A stretch of DNA of 64,000 bases from CAYLUN01 sp964386865 (GCA_964386865.1 CAYLUN010000021.1:1-64000); one strand, 5' to 3'; shown: positions 8,657 through 17,565, counted from the first letter of the stretch. Translations and numbers: made by a program. Notes: generated from the letters alone by a model not told the origin.

Positions 8657-9262
8657 ATGAACACGTTGCGGTTCAAAGACTGGTTAAGCCAGAAGTTATC
8701 ACGTCACTTTGCTAAGTCGATAGCGGGCGACTTCAAGTGCTATGCTTTAAGCAAGGTGCATCACTCCGCCGTGATCACGAACCCGGAGTTCATCTCGCTT
8801 CTGGGCGCCTCTGTCGGCCGCGGCGTGTGGCTTTACGCGATGTCCGGCGATTCTGCGGGGCACTGTTACGCCCCCGAGTTGATCATCGGCCGGGGATCGC
8901 AAGTCGGCGACTACTGCCACATCACGTGTTCGAAGCGCGTGGAGATCGGCGAGGACGTGCTGATGGGCCAGCGGGTATTCATTTCGGACTCCAACCATGT
9001 TTATCGCGATATTGCGGCGCCCATCCTTGCGCAAGGGCTGACCGCAAGGCCAGTCCTGATTGGCGCCGGGACGTGGCTGGGTAACCACGCGGTCGTTGTG
9101 GGTTGCTCGATCGGACGGAACTGCGTCATTGGGGCGAACGCGGTGGTCACGCGCGACGTCCCGGACTACTGTGTGGTGGCAGGCGCGCCTGCACGCGTCA
9201 TCAAGCGGTATGATAGCCAGGCGCGTGAATGGGTGCGCGCGGATACGTCACGGGATGGGTGA
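8657..9262 (+). CDS. Hexapeptide-repeat acyltransferase
   Basis: A 201-residue left-handed beta-helix (LbH) protein with recurring [LIV]-G-x4 hexapeptides from about residue 75 to 185 and the xenobiotic/maltose O-acetyltransferase-like landmarks SDSNHVY and GAGTWLGNHAVVVGCSIG. The His of SDSNH is the likely catalytic base. The usual terminal VVAGAPARVIKRY is present. Enzymes of this class O- or N-acetylate sugars using acetyl-CoA. It is followed by a clear paralog at 9328. Confidence 0.85.
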   Translation: MNTLRFKDWLSQKLSRHFAKSIAGDFKCYALSKVHHSAVITNPEFISLLGASVGRGVWLYAMSGDSAGHCYAPELIIGRGSQVGDYCHITCSKRVEIGEDVLMGQRVFISDSNHVYRDIAAPILAQGLTARPVLIGAGTWLGNHAVVVGCSIGRNCVIGANAVVTRDVPDYCVVAGAPARVIKRYDSQAREWVRADTSRDG

Positions 9263-9327
9263 TGGCAAGCCTCGGCGGGCACCGTGCTCGTGAGCGTGTG
9301 TCCGTCTATGTCTGGGAGCTGGTGCAT

Positions 9328-9927
9328 ATGCTTCGTTTCAGAGAATGGTTCAGCACTCAGTTGACCCGCGTTCATTCGCGGCTGATTGCTAGATGTTTTA
9401 AGAAGTGGTCGCCGGGCCGGATTCATCCTTCCGCCTTGATCACCAATCCGCGCTATATGTCGCTCTTGGGGGTTTCGATCGGTCGCGGTGTGTGGCTCTA
9501 TGCCATCACGGGTGACACGGCGGGCAACACCTATACGCCCGATCTTGTGATTGGCAAGGGAACGCAAATAGGGGACTATTGCCACATCACCTGCGCGAAG
9601 CGAGTTGAGATTGGAGAGGGTGTGCTGATGACTCAGGGCGTCTTCGTTTCAGACTCCAATCATGTCTATGGGGACATCACCAAGCCGATTCTGGCCCAGG
9701 GGTTGACCGTGAAGCCGGTCTCGATCGGTGCGGGGTCTTGGTTGGGCAATCATGCGGTTGTTGTCGGCTGTTCCATCGGGAAGAACTGCGTGGTCGGCGC
9801 GAATTCGGTGGTCACGCGTGACGTGCCTGACTACTGCGTTGTGGCCGGTGCCCCGGCCAAAATCATCAAGCGGTTTGATGAGGCCACGCGGGCGTGGATA
9901 AAGTCTCAAAACAAGGAGAGAACATGA
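9328..9927 (+). CDS. Hexapeptide-repeat acyltransferase, tandem paralog
   Basis: A 199-residue LbH acyltransferase strongly similar along its full length to the preceding gene (same SDSNHVY, GSWLGNHAVVVGCSIG and VVAGAPAK motifs). The start is ATG 9328 with GGGAGCTGG upstream; the frame remains open further upstream but does not resemble the paralog. Divergence lies mainly in the first 30 residues and in the loop after SDSNHVY, so the two may modify different positions or sugars. The stop overlaps the start of the downstream epimerase by 4 bases. Confidence 0.85.
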   Translation: MLRFREWFSTQLTRVHSRLIARCFKKWSPGRIHPSALITNPRYMSLLGVSIGRGVWLYAITGDTAGNTYTPDLVIGKGTQIGDYCHITCAKRVEIGEGVLMTQGVFVSDSNHVYGDITKPILAQGLTVKPVSIGAGSWLGNHAVVVGCSIGKNCVVGANSVVTRDVPDYCVVAGAPAKIIKRFDEATRAWIKSQNKERT

Positions 9928-11042
9928 GAATTCTGATCACAGGCGGAGCCGGCTTCATCGGCTCGCATATCGCAGACCGTTTTCTGGCGGGAGGGTGGCA
10001 GGTCCGGGCGCTCGACTGTCTGGATCCGCAGGTGCACGGCCCGGAGCGGAAGCGGCCGGCGTATCTCGATCCGCGCGTGGAACTGATTCAGGCGGACGTC
10101 TGCGACCGCGAGAGCGTGAAGGCCGCGATGGTGGGCGTAGACGTGCTGTCGCACCACGCCGCGTGCGTAGGCGTGGGGCAGTCGATGTACGAAATCGAGC
10201 GCTACGCGCGGACCAACGCCCTCGGCGCCGCCGTGGTGTTGGACGTGGTGGCCAACGAGAAGCACGCGCTCAAGAAGATCATGGTCGCGTCCTCGATGAG
10301 CATCTACGGCGAAGGGCTCTACCGCTGCCCGCAGCACGGCGAGGTCGGCTCGGTGACGCGCTCGCTGGCCCGCCTCCAGAATCACCAGTGGGAGGTTCCC
10401 TGCCCGATCTGCGGAGCCGACCTGGAGCCGCTGCCGACGCCGGAGAGCAAGGTGATCGAGCCGAGCTCGGTCTACGCCATCCACAAGCGCGATCACGAGG
10501 AGCTTTTCCGCGTCGTCGGTCGCGCGTATGGCATCCCCTCGGTCGCGTTCCGCTACTTCAACGTCTACGGCACGCGGCAGGCGCTCTCGAATCCCTACAC
10601 GGGGGTGTTCGCGATCTTCGTGTCGCGTCTGCTGAGCAAGAAGGCCCCGATGGTGTTCGAGGACGGCCGGCAGCGCCGGGACTTCGTGAGCGTGCTCGAT
10701 GTGGCCGAGGCGAACTGGATGGCGGCCAACAAGCCGGAGGCGGACAACGAGATCTTCAACGTCGGCTCCGGCGTCTCGGTGAACGTGCTGGATATCGCGC
10801 GGACTGCGTCCGAGGCCGTCGGCATGAAGGCCGAGGCCGAGGTCTGCGGCAAGTACCGTGAAGGCGACATCCGGCACTGTTTCGCCGATATCGGGAAGAT
10901 CAAGGCTAAGCTCGGATGGCTGCCCAAGCATGCGCTCGAAAATGATGCCATCGATCTGGCGGCGTGGGTCAGCGCGCAGACGGTCGTGGACAACGTGGAC
11001 GCCGCGCGCAAGGCGCTCGAGCAGCGCGGCCTGGCGCGTTAG
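9924..11042 (+). CDS. NAD-dependent sugar epimerase with Cys-rich insert
   Basis: A 372-residue extended SDR. The N-terminus has TGGAGFIGSH for NAD binding; the catalytic Ser lies in SSMSIYGEG, with Tyr and Lys in YAIHK. An insertion of about 50 residues after the Ser motif carries CPQHG and CPICG, a pattern consistent with a zinc ribbon. This arrangement is known in a subgroup that includes dTDP-L-rhamnose 4-epimerases, so that activity is a reasonable guess but not proven. AAGGAGAG precedes ATG 9924. After its stop a repeat-bounded noncoding element begins. Confidence 0.8.
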   Translation: MRILITGGAGFIGSHIADRFLAGGWQVRALDCLDPQVHGPERKRPAYLDPRVELIQADVCDRESVKAAMVGVDVLSHHAACVGVGQSMYEIERYARTNALGAAVVLDVVANEKHALKKIMVASSMSIYGEGLYRCPQHGEVGSVTRSLARLQNHQWEVPCPICGADLEPLPTPESKVIEPSSVYAIHKRDHEELFRVVGRAYGIPSVAFRYFNVYGTRQALSNPYTGVFAIFVSRLLSKKAPMVFEDGRQRRDFVSVLDVAEANWMAANKPEADNEIFNVGSGVSVNVLDIARTASEAVGMKAEAEVCGKYREGDIRHCFADIGKIKAKLGWLPKHALENDAIDLAAWVSAQTVVDNVDAARKALEQRGLAR

Positions 11043-11070
11043 GGGCAGAGATCAGAGGGCAGAGATCAGA
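11043..11070. repeat. Family A repeat arm, left of cloverleaf element copy 2
   Basis: CAGAGATCAGAGG-type degenerate heptamers in plus orientation, directly after the epimerase stop codon. The complementary array follows at 11281-11470. Confidence 0.75.
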
Positions 11071-11268
11071 GGTCAGAAGACAGTCGGAGATTCCGCTGAA
11101 AAAGTCGGCTTGAAGCGCCTGACGGCGCCACTACGAACGCTTCGCACCCGTTTGTAGTGTGCCCGTGAGGGCATTCCATTCGATTCACCGCCGGACGCCG
11201 ACTTTTTCAGCGGAATCAGTTGGGGAGCAAAGATGGCGTAGCTGTCGCTGGGTTGGTCGGTTGTCTCT
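11071..11268 (-). mobile_element. MITE-like cloverleaf element, copy 2 (inverted)
   Basis: The inverted second copy of the element at 4088-4283. In this copy the 21-base terminal inverted repeats of the 129-base core (11089-11217) are a perfect match to each other. The three internal hairpins are intact: GCGCC-TGAC-GGCGC, an 11-base stem between CACTACGAACG and CGTTTGTAGTG with one G:T pair, and TGCCC-GTGA-GGGCA. Similarity between copies extends beyond the core into a flank of about 50 bases and into the repeat arm, which suggests that the arm, flank and core moved or were duplicated as one unit. Confidence 0.75.
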
Positions 11269-11280
11269 GCTCTCCAACTA

Positions 11281-11470
11281 CCGACCACCGACCTCCGATC
11301 GCTGACCACCGACCACCGCCCTCTGATCTCTGATCTCTGACCTCTGACCTCCGACCTCTGATCTCTGACCTCCGACCTCTGATCGCCGACTTCTGACCAC
11401 CGACCACCGCCCTCTGATCTCTGATCTCTGATCTCTGACCTCCGACCTCCGACCTCTGACCTCCGATCTC
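11281..11470. repeat. Long family A repeat arm
   Basis: About 190 bases of CGACCTC/TGACCTC/TGATCTC/CGACCAC-type heptamers, the longest array in the window. Internal blocks (for example the run CCACCGCCCTCTGATCTC) occur twice, so the array has grown by duplication of multi-unit blocks. It ends one base before the ATG at 11472. Confidence 0.85.
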
Positions 11471-11471
11471 C

Positions 11472-12653
11472 ATGGATAAACGTGGCCCTTTACTGATCTG
11501 CGCGAAGTCGTTTCCACCACGGCTGGGCGGGAGTGCGATTCTGTCGCGAAATTTGTGGGGCGCGTGGCCAGCGGACGATATTGTGGTTCTCACCGAGGGG
11601 GGGGCGGGGCTGCCCGTCGATCCCAGCACGGCGCTGCCGGGGGTGCGGGTCGAGTGCGTGGCGCCGTGGCTTGAGCGCCAGCCTGCCGCTCGCGCGTTCT
11701 GCGAGCCGCTCAGGATGTTCGCTGTGCGCCGGTCGCTTGTCCGGCTGGCTCGCGATGTTCGGCCGCGCGCCCTCTGGGCCAACTGGCCGTCGACGGGGTT
11801 TCTCTTAGGCGCCTGGCTGGCCGCGCGGGAGCTTCGGTTGCCGCTCTACGTGCACATGCACGACACGTGGGAGGAGTCGCTGCCGGGCCCGGCCCTCACG
11901 CTGAACCGCCTGGCGCCGCGGTTGTTCGAGCGGCGGGTGCTCCGGTTCGCCCGGCGGGTCTTCGCGATCACCGAGGACGCGGCTGAGCACTTCCGCGCCA
12001 AGCATGGCTGCGCGACGTCGGTTCTGAATCACTGCATTCCGGACGCAGAGGTCGGGGAGGATGTGAGCGAAGGTGCGGGTGAGATCGAGAACCGCATCCA
12101 TTTCGCCGGCGGGATCTATCCGCTCATGAATCAGGACGCGGTCGCCAACCTGGTGCGGGCGCTGGAGCTCTGCACAAGCGGCATCACGCTCGACGGGTAC
12201 ACCTTCGACGCGACAGGGCTCGGAGCGGCCGGCATCGGCGGGTCGCGCGTCTCACTGCGCTGCGCGCCCAAAGCCGAGGTCATGGCCGCCCAGCGTCGGT
12301 CCGCGCTGCTCTTTCTGCCGCTCGCGTTCCGGTCGCCCAACCCGACGGAGATCCGCACGGTTTTTCCGACCAAGCTCTTGGAGTACCTGGTGAGCGGGCG
12401 CCCCATCCTCGTGCATGCGCCGGCGGACAGCTGGGTCAGCCGGTCGGCACGGGCGGGGGGCTGGGGAGAGGTGGTTGATCAGCCTGATCCGCAGAAGCTC
12501 GCACGCGCGATCGACACCCTGCTGGCCGATCCGGCGCGTCAACAGACATTGGTCGCGGCCGCTTTCAGAACCGCAAGAGACAGACGAGCTTCAACAGTTG
12601 CGCAAGATTTGCTAGCTGAGCTTAGGTCGGTAGAGCGAGAAAATGCGGACTAG
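11472..12653 (+). CDS. Glycosyltransferase, GT-B fold
   Basis: A 393-residue glycosyltransferase-4-like protein. The N-terminus GPLLICAKSFPPRLGGSA corresponds to the acceptor domain, HMHDTWEES to the interdomain region, and FPTKLLEYLVSGRPILVHAP to the EX7E-like donor-binding region of GT-B enzymes. It is a close paralog of the next gene over its full length. The ATG lies immediately after the long repeat arm and no good Shine-Dalgarno sequence is evident. It probably adds one sugar of the repeat unit at the cytoplasmic face. Confidence 0.8.
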   Translation: MDKRGPLLICAKSFPPRLGGSAILSRNLWGAWPADDIVVLTEGGAGLPVDPSTALPGVRVECVAPWLERQPAARAFCEPLRMFAVRRSLVRLARDVRPRALWANWPSTGFLLGAWLAARELRLPLYVHMHDTWEESLPGPALTLNRLAPRLFERRVLRFARRVFAITEDAAEHFRAKHGCATSVLNHCIPDAEVGEDVSEGAGEIENRIHFAGGIYPLMNQDAVANLVRALELCTSGITLDGYTFDATGLGAAGIGGSRVSLRCAPKAEVMAAQRRSALLFLPLAFRSPNPTEIRTVFPTKLLEYLVSGRPILVHAPADSWVSRSARAGGWGEVVDQPDPQKLARAIDTLLADPARQQTLVAAAFRTARDRRASTVAQDLLAELRSVERENAD

Positions 12654-12785
12654 AAGATCCGGTAGTGGTACCACGAAACACGTACTACTCAGAGGCTGGT
12701 GGTTTAGAGGGATTAAGTGTCGATTGCAGTTTTCGTGAGTTCACTTCGCGTTCAATGCACAACCTCTTAAGGAAAGACTCAATTG
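12654..12785. other. Intergenic spacer, no recognisable feature
   Basis: This stretch of 132 bases between paralogous glycosyltransferase genes is less G+C-rich than its surroundings. Apart from AAGGAAAG at its end, which serves as the ribosome binding site of the next gene, I see no repeat arm, hairpin or convincing promoter. Confidence 0.5.
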
Positions 12786-13958
12786 ATGAGTGAAAAAGGA
12801 CCGTTGCTGATCTGCTCTCGCCCCTTCCCCCCCCTGCTGTACGGGAGCGCGATCCTCTCCAGAAATCTATGGGGGGCGTGGGCGTCTGACGATCTCGTCG
12901 TGCTCTCTCAAGCGTATTCCGCCGAAAGCGTGGATTTGAAAACGGAGCTTGCCAACGTCAAGGCCGTCCGCATTGCAGAGCGGCTGACGCGCTATCCTCG
13001 GCTGAAAGCACTGCTGGATCCGCTGATGGCGATTCCCGTCAGAAAGGCATTGCTGGACTTGGCTGCCGAGCATAAGCCGCGTGCCATCTGGGCGAACTGG
13101 CCGTCGACCGGCTTTCTGCTGGGCGCGTGGTTGGCTGCACTCAAGCTGCGCCTGCCGCTGTATGTTCACATGCACGATATGTGGGAGGAGGGGATGACGT
13201 CGCGCGAGCAGATCTTCGAGCGGCTTGCGGCTCGACTACTTGAGCGACGCATTTTGCGAGGGGCTAAACGGGTCTTTGCCATCACGGACACGGCGGCCCA
13301 GCATTTTCGGGAGAAGCACGGCGTGGAGGCTTGCGTGCTCAAGCACTGCATTCCCGACTCGGATTTCTCGTCCATGACGACGCCTGCCTCAGCCAACGTC
13401 AAGAACGTCATTCACTTCGCGGGGAGTATCTATGCGCTCATGAACCAAGATGCGGTCGTAAACCTCGTGAAGGCGCTTGACTATTGTACGTGCAACGTCA
13501 CCTTGGACGGCTTCACGTTGAACCCCTCCTGCTGCGCAGCTCTCGGCATATCAGGGCCTAAGATCTCGTTTCGGCGCGCTTCAAAGACGGAGGTTATGAA
13601 GGCCCAACGCGAGTCTGCGATTCTGTTCATGCCTCTTGCGTTCGACTCGTCGAACCCGACGGAAATACGCACGGTCTTTCCGACGAAGCTGTTGGAATAT
13701 TTCGTTAGCGGCCGTCCTATTCTGGTGCATGCGCCTTCTGACAGCTGGGTGAGCCGGGCTGCAAAGAAGGACGGGTGGGGCGTGGTTGTCGACCAGCCGT
13801 CACCGCAGGCTTTGGCGAAGGCGATCGACGACTTGTTCCAAGACGAACAGAAGCAGCGGGCGGTCGTTGAGGCTGCGTTCAGAGAGGCGCGGGCGAGGCT
13901 GGCGTCAAACGTGGCTGGTGAGCTTCAGCGGGAGATGGATCGGGCCGATCAAGGCTAA
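12786..13958 (+). CDS. Glycosyltransferase, GT-B fold, tandem paralog
   Basis: A 390-residue paralog of the gene at 11472, with colinear motifs: GPLLICSRPFPPLLYGSA, WANWPSTGFLLGAWLAA, HMHDMWEEG, HFAGSIYALMNQDAV and FPTKLLEYFVSGRPILVHAP. The start at ATG 12786 has AAGGAAAG at a normal spacing. The pair likely arose by duplication and then diverged, since nucleotide identity is clearly lower than protein similarity. Both probably transfer related sugars. Confidence 0.8.
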   Translation: MSEKGPLLICSRPFPPLLYGSAILSRNLWGAWASDDLVVLSQAYSAESVDLKTELANVKAVRIAERLTRYPRLKALLDPLMAIPVRKALLDLAAEHKPRAIWANWPSTGFLLGAWLAALKLRLPLYVHMHDMWEEGMTSREQIFERLAARLLERRILRGAKRVFAITDTAAQHFREKHGVEACVLKHCIPDSDFSSMTTPASANVKNVIHFAGSIYALMNQDAVVNLVKALDYCTCNVTLDGFTLNPSCCAALGISGPKISFRRASKTEVMKAQRESAILFMPLAFDSSNPTEIRTVFPTKLLEYFVSGRPILVHAPSDSWVSRAAKKDGWGVVVDQPSPQALAKAIDDLFQDEQKQRAVVEAAFREARARLASNVAGELQREMDRADQG

Positions 13959-13994
13959 TAGCGTGAGGCGGCATTCGGCATTTTGAGGGGGGTC

Positions 13995-14582
13995 ATGAAT
14001 AGTCGCGTGTTTGCACGAGTCGGTTACGAGTTGTTCGCTAAACATCTTCCGGACAGCTGCTTTCCGCTAATCGGCCCGGCCTGTCGAACGATCCGCCTGT
14101 GGTTCGCAAAGCGCCTTGCCTTGGAGTGCGGAGAGCGCGTCAACCTTGAAAAGGGCGCCTGCGTGGGTTTCGGCGCAGGAATTCGGGTTGGCTCTTGTTC
14201 AGGCTTTGGCATGAACTGTTACATCGAAGGACCCCTGACCATGGGGCAGAACGTGCTCATGGCTTCGGACGTGGTAGTCTTGCGGCAGAACCGCCACAGC
14301 TACGCACGCACGGACATCTCGATGCGCGAACAAGAAGATGTAGAACCCCGCCCGCTGACAATCTGCGACGATGTTTGGCTCGGGCGGAGGGCGATCATTC
14401 TCCCCGGCTGCGCGAGGGTGGGCAAGGGTGCTATCGTGGGTGCGGCAGCCGTCGTGACCAGAGATGTGCCCGATTATGCGATTGTCGCCGGCAACCCGGC
14501 CCGCGTGGTGAAGATGCGGAAACTGACGCACAACCCAGAAGGCGAGCGCGTGTTGACACTACCGAGCGACGAGGGCGAGTAA
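13995..14582 (+). CDS. Hexapeptide-repeat acetyltransferase (WcaF/serine acetyltransferase-like)
   Basis: A 195-residue LbH protein. Hexapeptide repeats begin near residue 55 (GACVGFGAGIRVGSCSGFG), the catalytic His is probably in RQNRHSYART, and the terminal coil is VGAAAVVTRDVPDYAIVAGNPARVVKMR. It belongs to the group with colanic acid acetyltransferases. The start is ATG 13995, preceded by GAGGGGGG; a TTG at 13983 is in frame but less likely. It sits four bases upstream of the CapA-like gene, so the two are probably co-transcribed. Confidence 0.8.
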   Translation: MNSRVFARVGYELFAKHLPDSCFPLIGPACRTIRLWFAKRLALECGERVNLEKGACVGFGAGIRVGSCSGFGMNCYIEGPLTMGQNVLMASDVVVLRQNRHSYARTDISMREQEDVEPRPLTICDDVWLGRRAIILPGCARVGKGAIVGAAAVVTRDVPDYAIVAGNPARVVKMRKLTHNPEGERVLTLPSDEGE

Positions 14583-14586
14583 GCAG

Positions 14587-15747
14587 ATGGCTGACAGCGA
14601 CTCCATTTCGATCATGATAGGGGGCGACTTCTGCCCTGCGGGCTCCGTGGAGACTCGGCTTCGGGGAGGAAGTCTGACCGCCGAGGCACTGCTGGAGCCG
14701 CTCGCCCGATTATTCGAGCGCGGCGACATCAGGGCTGTGAACCTCGAGTGCCCGCTGACCGAGTGCTCCGAGCGGATCGAGAAACCGAGCGCCCACGTCC
14801 GCGCTCACCCTGACATGATCGAGTTGCTTCGCTTCCTCAAAGTCGACGTGGTGACGCTGGCCAACAATCACGTACGCGATTATGGGTGCCGAGGCGTTCT
14901 GGACACCTTGGAAACCTGTGAGAGAAGCGGGATCGCCACTGTCGGTGCGGGTGCGACGCTCGAGGCGGCGCGTAAGCCCCTCATGGTGACGGCCAAGGGG
15001 CGACGTGTCGCGTTTGTGAACGCGGCGGAGCAGGAGTTCAGCAACGCTACGACGGCTCGTGCTGGCGCAAACCCGCTGGATCTGATCAATCTCTTGCGCG
15101 ATTTGTGCGAGGCGCGGAAGCGTGCGGAACACGTTGTGCTCATCCTTCATGGCGGCCTGGAGATGACGAATTATCCGAGTCCGGAATCCGTGCGGCTAAT
15201 GAGATTCCTCGCTGAGCAAGAGGTCACAGCCGTTGTTCGGCACCATGCGCATGTCGTTCAGGGTTACGAAATTTGGAAAGGCGTTCCGATTTTCTATGGC
15301 CTTGGAAACATGCTGTTCGACGCGCAGACGAGGATGGCTCCCGGCTGGTATCAAGGCCTTGTCGTAGAATTGGCGATCTCGCCGGATAACGCGTGCCGCG
15401 CTCGGCTTCACCCGGTCAGCCAAGGTGAGCGCTCCTCTGCTTTGACGGTGCTGGAAGGGGATGCGCGCGAGCGTGCCTTGCGCCGCATGGAGACGTATAG
15501 CCTCGCGTTGGCCGACGAGCGGATGCTGGCTCAGGAGTGGGCGGGCGCGTTGCGGACGATGAAAGCGGACTACTTCAGCAAACTGCTCATCCCGTCGCCC
15601 CTCTTGCGGCGCGCGATTCGGCGTCTCGGATTGATGGGCAGGGTTTACCCGAAGGGCTGGTCAGCGCAATACTGGGAGAATGTTTTGCGATGCGACACGC
15701 ATCGCGAAGCGCTTCTCGACATGTTGATCGGTGATCATGAGTCTTAA
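14587..15747 (+). CDS. CapA-family poly-gamma-glutamate/capsule protein (PGA_cap)
   Basis: A 386-residue member of the CapA metallophosphatase-like family (PF09587). It shows all usual landmarks in order: GGDFCPAGS, NLECPLTE, TLANNHVRDYG, an HGG motif, and HHAHVVQGYE followed by GLGNMLFD. In Bacillus, CapA takes part in export of poly-gamma-glutamate. In polysaccharide loci its homologs are common but of unclear role. There is no signal peptide or membrane segment, so it is probably cytoplasmic or peripheral. The linked amide-forming genes (15763, 17629) raise the possibility that an amino-acid-containing polymer or substituent is made. Confidence 0.85.
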   Translation: MADSDSISIMIGGDFCPAGSVETRLRGGSLTAEALLEPLARLFERGDIRAVNLECPLTECSERIEKPSAHVRAHPDMIELLRFLKVDVVTLANNHVRDYGCRGVLDTLETCERSGIATVGAGATLEAARKPLMVTAKGRRVAFVNAAEQEFSNATTARAGANPLDLINLLRDLCEARKRAEHVVLILHGGLEMTNYPSPESVRLMRFLAEQEVTAVVRHHAHVVQGYEIWKGVPIFYGLGNMLFDAQTRMAPGWYQGLVVELAISPDNACRARLHPVSQGERSSALTVLEGDARERALRRMETYSLALADERMLAQEWAGALRTMKADYFSKLLIPSPLLRRAIRRLGLMGRVYPKGWSAQYWENVLRCDTHREALLDMLIGDHES

Positions 15748-15762
15748 AGGTTCTCGTCATCT

Positions 15763-17538
15763 ATGGGTGCGTTCTTTCTCTATAAATCCGGTGCGGTGAT
15801 CAACCGGGAGGCCGTCGAGTCCCTGTTCCGCGCGAAGGGGTTCGGCAGGCCGGAGGTCGGTTCGTTCGCCGGTTGGACCCTTCTGTGTTACCCGAAGCAA
15901 CTGCTGCCCGAAGTTCCGTGCTCGGTGTCTCGCTCAGAGGTTTCGGTCTACGCTTTCGGCACATTTGCCTACAAGGGGCTGGGCGTCAAAGGAAGCCTCG
16001 CGGCGCTGGCGGACGACTGCTGCCAGCCGGGGGGGGTGGAACGCCAAGCTCTGGCAGGTGCCTACAGCCTGCTCTGCTGCACGCCGACGCGTATCGAGTT
16101 CATCACCGACCGGATGAGTCTGTTCCACGTGTTCACAAACGACGACCAGACGATCTTCAGTTCTTCCTTTGCTGCCATGCTGAAAGCCAGGCCGGACAAG
16201 TACAAGTTGAATTTTGCGGCCGCTGTTGAGAATGCGCTGACGGGCTACATCATCGGGCCGGAAACGATCGTGCACGGCATCCACCTTGTGGACGCGCGTC
16301 ACCGCAGGAAGATTCGGGCGGACGGCATCACCTTCCTTGAGAGTCGTGCCGATGAGCGCACATGCGAGCCCGTGAGAAGCGGAAGTTTCGATTCGTGCGT
16401 CGAGGAACAGTTGGCGGAGTTGGAGCACTACTTCGCGCAGTTCAGAAAACTCATCGACGAGGCGGGCGGAGTGGATATCGGCTTGTCGGGCGGCTATGAC
16501 AGCCGCGTCTTGATCCTCCTGGCCAAAAAGCACTTCGAAAAGGTCTATGCGCACTCCCACTTCCATCGCGCAACAACCTCCGATGAGACCTGCGCTGGCA
16601 AGATCGCCGCCGCGCTCAACGTGCCGCTCTATCTCTGCTCGGAAGCCAAGCAGCCCGCCGACATGGGCGTCGATGAGTTCGAGCGAAATTTGGAGAACAC
16701 GGCCGCTTTCAATGACGGGAGGGTGATTCACGACTACTCGTGGCTGGTGTATTTCCGGACGAGTTGGTATCGGGAAGCCGTGCTGCGTGACCTCCGGTTC
16801 GGGATGAACGGGCTGGGCGGAGAACTGTACCGCAACCATGACAACCACGGATATGGCTCAGTGGAGACGAGGAGCTGGATCAAGGCGCGGGTGCTGGGTG
16901 TAGGTGCAACGCTGGCGTTGTATGGGCCAGCCCTTGACGGTCTGGTCGACAGGGTTGTGAACAAGGCCGGGGTCGCGCTGGACGCAGACCTGTCCCGCAG
17001 GATCACGCATCATCAGACCCGGCGCTATTTCGGCGAGCTGTTCTCCATATACGGCGCGGCGGTGCGCATGAATATCGACAGCCAACTCGCCTACAGCCTG
17101 TCGCCGTTTCTTGACGCGGGGCCGCGGCTAGCCTCGTATCGGGCGCTTCCCCATCTGGGGCTCAACGGGCGGTTCGAGGCAGAAATGATCAAGCGCTTGA
17201 ATCCTGCGCTCGCCGCCATTACGTCTACGTACGGCTACGCGTTTGACCGTCGCCCGCCGCTCAGTCGGATGGCGAAATGCTCGTTTCGCGGATGGGTGCC
17301 GCTCGGCGCGCAGAACGCGCTGAATGCGGTGCGCCGGAAACGGTCATGCGCGCCGTCTGCGTCCTATGAGCGGGTGTATGCCCAGCAGCCACTCGTGAGA
17401 CGCGCAGTCGAGCTGATGCGCGCCCCCCGTTTCGGAATCGACTGGGACGCGGCGGTCTGCGATGAGATTCTGATCATGAGGATCGTGTCTGTCGGCATTA
17501 TGCTCCTCAAGTACGAGGACTGCATCGATTTGGGCTAG
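15763..17538 (+). CDS. Asparagine-synthase-like protein without the glutaminase Cys
   Basis: A 591-residue protein with an ATP-pyrophosphatase P-loop (LSGGYDSR, near residue 243) and the overall order of an asparagine synthase. The N-terminal domain starts MGAFFLY rather than MCG, so the nucleophilic Cys2 needed to hydrolyse glutamine is missing. TDRMSLFHVF and FSSSFAAML match the remnant amidotransferase domain. It therefore probably uses free ammonia or an amine nucleophile to form an amide through an acyl-adenylate, as in beta-lactam-synthetase-like enzymes. It lies between capA-like and ATP-grasp genes, which supports amide tailoring of a sugar acid, but the substrate is unknown. Confidence 0.75.
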   Translation: MGAFFLYKSGAVINREAVESLFRAKGFGRPEVGSFAGWTLLCYPKQLLPEVPCSVSRSEVSVYAFGTFAYKGLGVKGSLAALADDCCQPGGVERQALAGAYSLLCCTPTRIEFITDRMSLFHVFTNDDQTIFSSSFAAMLKARPDKYKLNFAAAVENALTGYIIGPETIVHGIHLVDARHRRKIRADGITFLESRADERTCEPVRSGSFDSCVEEQLAELEHYFAQFRKLIDEAGGVDIGLSGGYDSRVLILLAKKHFEKVYAHSHFHRATTSDETCAGKIAAALNVPLYLCSEAKQPADMGVDEFERNLENTAAFNDGRVIHDYSWLVYFRTSWYREAVLRDLRFGMNGLGGELYRNHDNHGYGSVETRSWIKARVLGVGATLALYGPALDGLVDRVVNKAGVALDADLSRRITHHQTRRYFGELFSIYGAAVRMNIDSQLAYSLSPFLDAGPRLASYRALPHLGLNGRFEAEMIKRLNPALAAITSTYGYAFDRRPPLSRMAKCSFRGWVPLGAQNALNAVRRKRSCAPSASYERVYAQQPLVRRAVELMRAPRFGIDWDAAVCDEILIMRIVSVGIMLLKYEDCIDLG

Positions 17539-17548
17539 ACCGGCCCGC

Positions 17549-17565
17549 CGCCCGCGGAGCGGGCG
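17549..17565. other. GC-rich hairpin in spacer
   Basis: A perfect 7-base stem (CGCCCGC/GCGGGCG) with a GGA loop, followed directly by CGTTA...TAACG. There is no T-tract, so it is not a standard intrinsic terminator. It may attenuate transcription or be a small repeat-type element. Confidence 0.45.

Noticed and set aside
11281..11470. CRISPR-like regular repetition in the family A array
   Set aside because: Units are heptamers without unique spacers of regular length, and no cas genes are present.
17549..17565. Intrinsic terminator after the asparagine-synthase-like gene
   Set aside because: The hairpin is strong, but there is no T-tract, so it is listed only as a hairpin.
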